From Candidatus Aerophobota bacterium (GTDB taxonomy: Bacteria; Aerophobota; Aerophobia; Aerophobales; B3-G15), in contig JAUWJJ010000053.1 in NCBI GenBank assembly GCA_030607765.1, forward strand, positions 1-7,192: a DNA stretch of 7,192 nt, read 5' to 3'. Within the stretch, counting starts at the first letter, position 1, and every line of letters starts with the position of its first letter. The notes under the pieces were generated by a model. The model had not been told where the DNA came from. It saw nothing but the letters and a program-made list of their open reading frames with translations, and ran no database searches. Below are positions 4,975-7,192 of the stretch, one piece after another. The position numbers and the translations under genes are program-made.

Positions 4975-6052
4975 AGAAAATTTTAAAGAGGTTATTCTAA
5001 GAAAGAAAATTCCCTCTAAGGTCCACTTTACTGAACTTCATATTGATACAGACATCATCAGGTATTTTACAGAGAAATTTAACCGAAAATGGATAGAACC
5101 TTCTTTAGCAAAGGATAAAAACTCTCAAGAAGAGGTCCTTAAAAATTATATTGAGTGCTGGTATCAACTTGGTTATGATTGTTTGCGGTTTACCGCTGAC
5201 TTTCGCTTTTCAGGAAATCTATCTTTTACTTCTAAAAAAAGAATAGGAGAGGATACTGCTCCACTCTCTCACAGAAAAAGGAAATGGGCTGAAGAGAAAA
5301 GAGGAGTAATAACCTCCTGGGAGGATTTTAAAAAGTATCCATGGCCTTCCCTTGAGAAATTAGACCTGTGGCCTTTTGAATTTGTTTCTAAGAATCTGCC
5401 CCATGGAATGGGAATATTTGCTTCCTTCTCCCCGGGAGTCCTTGAAGTTCTCTCCAACGAACTATTTGGGATTGAGGCATTTAGCTATCTTCTACAAGAT
5501 AATCCAGCTTTAGTTGAAGCGACTACAAACAAGGTAGGAGAGTTAATCTATGGAGCGTATAAAAAGATCATTGGTCTGGATAATTTAGTTGGCTTTTTTC
5601 AAGGAGATGATATGGGATTTAAGACAGCCACGCTTCTTTCCCCGGAAAAACTGAGAAAATATATCCTGCCCTGGCATAAAAGATTTGCTAAACTTGCTCA
5701 CGATAATAAACTTCTCTATATTTTTCATAGCTGTGGCTGTTTAGATTCAATAATGGAAGACCTGATTGAAGATGTAAAAATAGATGCTAAACACTCTTTT
5801 GAAGATACGATAATGCCAGTCAAAGAATTTAAGAAGAAATACGGGGATAGAATTGCCGTATTAGGTGGAGTGGATATGGATAAACTCTGGCGATTAAAGA
5901 AAAGGGAACTGCGCAGATACGTAAGAGATATTTTAGATGAATGTATGTCTGGTGGAGGTTATGCTTTGGGTTCTGGGAACTCCATTACCAATTATGTACC
6001 AATAAAAAATTATCTCATTATGCTGGATGAGGGAACCAGGTGGGGAGTATAA
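4952..6052 (+). CDS. URO-D superfamily protein (MtaA/methyltransferase-like), not HemE
   Basis: With a start at ATA 4952 the protein has 366 residues, normal for this family. The first standard codon, TTG at 5183, would leave 289 residues and remove the N-terminal KPDRENFKEVILRKKIPSKV motif and first barrel strand. It is a TIM-barrel of the uroporphyrinogen decarboxylase superfamily (numbering from 4952): GDDMG at 218-222, HSCGC at 259-263 (H259/C261 match the His-x-Cys zinc motif of MtaA-type corrinoid methyltransferases), GGVDMD near 305, and GSGNSITNYVP at 340-350. The third zinc cysteine expected near the C-terminus is replaced by this GSGNS loop. The catalytic N-terminal Arg motif of HemE is missing, so haem synthesis is unlikely. 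Such proteins are common in sugar-catabolic clusters with no settled function. It overlaps the kinase gene by 23 nt and is probably co-transcribed with it. Confidence 0.85.
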   Translation: MKHPKPDRENFKEVILRKKIPSKVHFTELHIDTDIIRYFTEKFNRKWIEPSLAKDKNSQEEVLKNYIECWYQLGYDCLRFTADFRFSGNLSFTSKKRIGEDTAPLSHRKRKWAEEKRGVITSWEDFKKYPWPSLEKLDLWPFEFVSKNLPHGMGIFASFSPGVLEVLSNELFGIEAFSYLLQDNPALVEATTNKVGELIYGAYKKIIGLDNLVGFFQGDDMGFKTATLLSPEKLRKYILPWHKRFAKLAHDNKLLYIFHSCGCLDSIMEDLIEDVKIDAKHSFEDTIMPVKEFKKKYGDRIAVLGGVDMDKLWRLKKRELRRYVRDILDECMSGGGYALGSGNSITNYVPIKNYLIMLDEGTRWGV

Positions 6053-6063
6053 TAGCAATATTT

Positions 6064-6094
6064 ACCCTGTTAGATAATAAATATCTAATGGGGT
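6064..6094 (+). promoter_or_regulatory. Hairpin between the URO-D-like and xylulokinase-like genes
   Basis: ACCCTGTTAGATA (6064-6076) pairs with TATCTAATGGGGT (6082-6094) over 13 positions, two of them G-U, around a 5-nt ATAAA loop. Only three T's follow, so full termination is unlikely. It sits 20 nt before the kinase start and may act as an mRNA processing site, a partial terminator tuning the last gene, or a DNA operator. Confidence 0.55.
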
Positions 6095-6113
6095 TTATAA
6101 CGGTGCAAACAGT

Positions 6114-7192
6114 ATGAAACACAGGATGCTCTATTTTGTAGGTATAGATTTAGGTACTTCCAGTGTAAAAGTAATTCTGGTTAATGATACAGGGAAAATC
6201 GTTGCTAAATCATCAAAAGGGTATCCTATTTATTCTCCTTATTCTGGATGGGCTGAACAAAACCCGGAGGAGTGGTGGAAAGCCACTGTTAAAGCGGCAA
6301 ATAAACTCATCAATCAGGCTCATATAAATTCATCCCAAATTCAAGGAATAGGAATTTCCGGACAAACTCATGGAATGGTACTTTTAGACAAAGACCTTCT
6401 TCCCTTGCGAGATGCCATTATCTGGATGGATCAAAGAAGTATTCCTCAAGTAAAAGCTCTTAAGGAAAAATTAGGAGAAAGGCTAACCCAAATAACTGGA
6501 CTTCCTATATCTTGTGGTTTTATGGCTCCATCTCTTCTGTGGATTCGTGAAAATGAGCCTTCCATCTGGGATAGGATATATAAAGTTCTCCTACCCAAAG
6601 ATTATATCCGATTAAAGCTAACAGGGATAGTAGCCTCTGATGTTACAGATGCTGGAGGGACACTTCTTTTTAATACTGCTAAGAGAAATTGGTCAAAGGA
6701 AATCATTGAGAAGTTATGTATTCCCTATGATTTTCTTCCCCCTCTTTATGAATCACTCCAGAGGACAGGGCAAGTTACCAAAAAAGCAGCTAAGGAAATC
6801 TTTCTAAAGGAAGGAACGCCAGTCTTTGCCGGTGGAGCAGATCAGGTAATGATGACAGTAGGAAGTGGAGTGGTTGAGGTAGGGGAAATAGCTTCCAGTA
6901 TTGGCACAGGTGGACTACTAATAGTTTGCACTGATCACCCCATTATAAAGTCCGATAAGGCCCTGCATACCATTCCCCATGCTCTTTCCCAAAAATGGAT
7001 TCTTATGGGTGCAATCCTCTCAGGAGGTTCATCTTTAAATTGGTTTCTTAGCCAAATTATCTCTAAAGGAAAAAAATTAAATTTTCACCAGCTTCTCCCT
7101 GAGGAAACTTCCTCTATCTCAGCCGCTTCCAAGGGTCTATTATTTCTTCCTTATTTAGAGGGGGAAAGAACACCTTACCTTGACCCCCAAGC
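6114..7192 (+). CDS. Xylulokinase-like FGGY carbohydrate kinase, 3' end cut by the window
   Basis: The first 359 codons, open to the window edge, of a kinase that is normally about 490-510 residues. It would phosphorylate D-xylulose or a related ketose or polyol with ATP. FGGY domain I opens with the nucleotide-binding strand GIDLGTSSVKV (10-20). SGQTHGMVLLD (82-92) matches the XylB SGQMHGxxLLD substrate loop with Met changed to Thr. LLPKDYIRLKLTG (159-171) and DAGGTLLF (179-186) are XylB landmarks. The catalytic aspartate is D243 in AGGADQ. Domain II shows SSIGTGG (261-267), ILSGGSSLNWF (301-311) and FLPYLEGERTPYLDP (344-358). The ATG at 6114 lacks a clear Shine-Dalgarno; the in-frame ATG at 6126 is an alternative that fits the usual family N-terminus. 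It belongs to the family of xylB, but the substrate is not proven. Confidence 0.93.
   Translation, partial: MKHRMLYFVGIDLGTSSVKVILVNDTGKIVAKSSKGYPIYSPYSGWAEQNPEEWWKATVKAANKLINQAHINSSQIQGIGISGQTHGMVLLDKDLLPLRDAIIWMDQRSIPQVKALKEKLGERLTQITGLPISCGFMAPSLLWIRENEPSIWDRIYKVLLPKDYIRLKLTGIVASDVTDAGGTLLFNTAKRNWSKEIIEKLCIPYDFLPPLYESLQRTGQVTKKAAKEIFLKEGTPVFAGGADQVMMTVGSGVVEVGEIASSIGTGGLLIVCTDHPIIKSDKALHTIPHALSQKWILMGAILSGGSSLNWFLSQIISKGKKLNFHQLLPEETSSISAASKGLLFLPYLEGERTPYLDPQ

Noticed and set aside
4952..6052. Annotation as uroporphyrinogen decarboxylase (HemE)
   Set aside because: The N-terminal Arg-containing catalytic motif of HemE is missing, a His-x-Cys motif of the methyltransferase-like branch is present, and the context is sugar metabolism.

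Overview
The window is AT-rich bacterial DNA. It has Shine-Dalgarno sequences of the AAGGAG/AGGAGG type, sigma-70-like promoters and GTG start codons. Rrf2/IscR-type iron-sulfur regulators, a secreted alkaline phosphatase and a sugar-kinase/URO-D cluster suggest an anaerobic, sugar-fermenting bacterium from a poorly cultured lineage. The sequence alone does not name the taxon.

Left part (1-3628), all genes on the minus strand. Two closely related Rrf2 regulator genes (60-503 and 3112-3555; 119 of 147 residues identical by my count) lie in the same orientation on either side of a two-gene unit. That unit is a signal-peptide-bearing alkaline phosphatase (1193-2611) followed after 2 nt by a 66-codon barrel-sandwich (lipoyl/biotinyl-like) mini-protein (990-1190) with no modifiable lysine. 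The duplication covers the promoters as well: both copies have TTGACA-16 nt-TATAAT. Copy B has a perfect 13-bp dyad just downstream of its -10 that copy A lacks.

Right part (3629-7192), all genes on the plus strand and divergent from Rrf2 copy B. It holds a PfkB-family sugar kinase (3988-4974), a URO-D-superfamily protein and an FGGY xylulokinase-type kinase that runs off the window end (6114 onward). The URO-D reading frame has no ATG, GTG or TTG until 5183. Its conserved N-terminus is nevertheless encoded upstream, and the best start is an ATA at 4952, 7 nt after an AAAGGAG inside the kinase gene. The three genes look like one carbohydrate or polyol catabolic operon of unknown substrate.

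Three non-coding stretches (504-989, 2612-3111, 3556-3987) carry promoters and several inverted repeats. No tRNA, rRNA, CRISPR array or transposase was seen.
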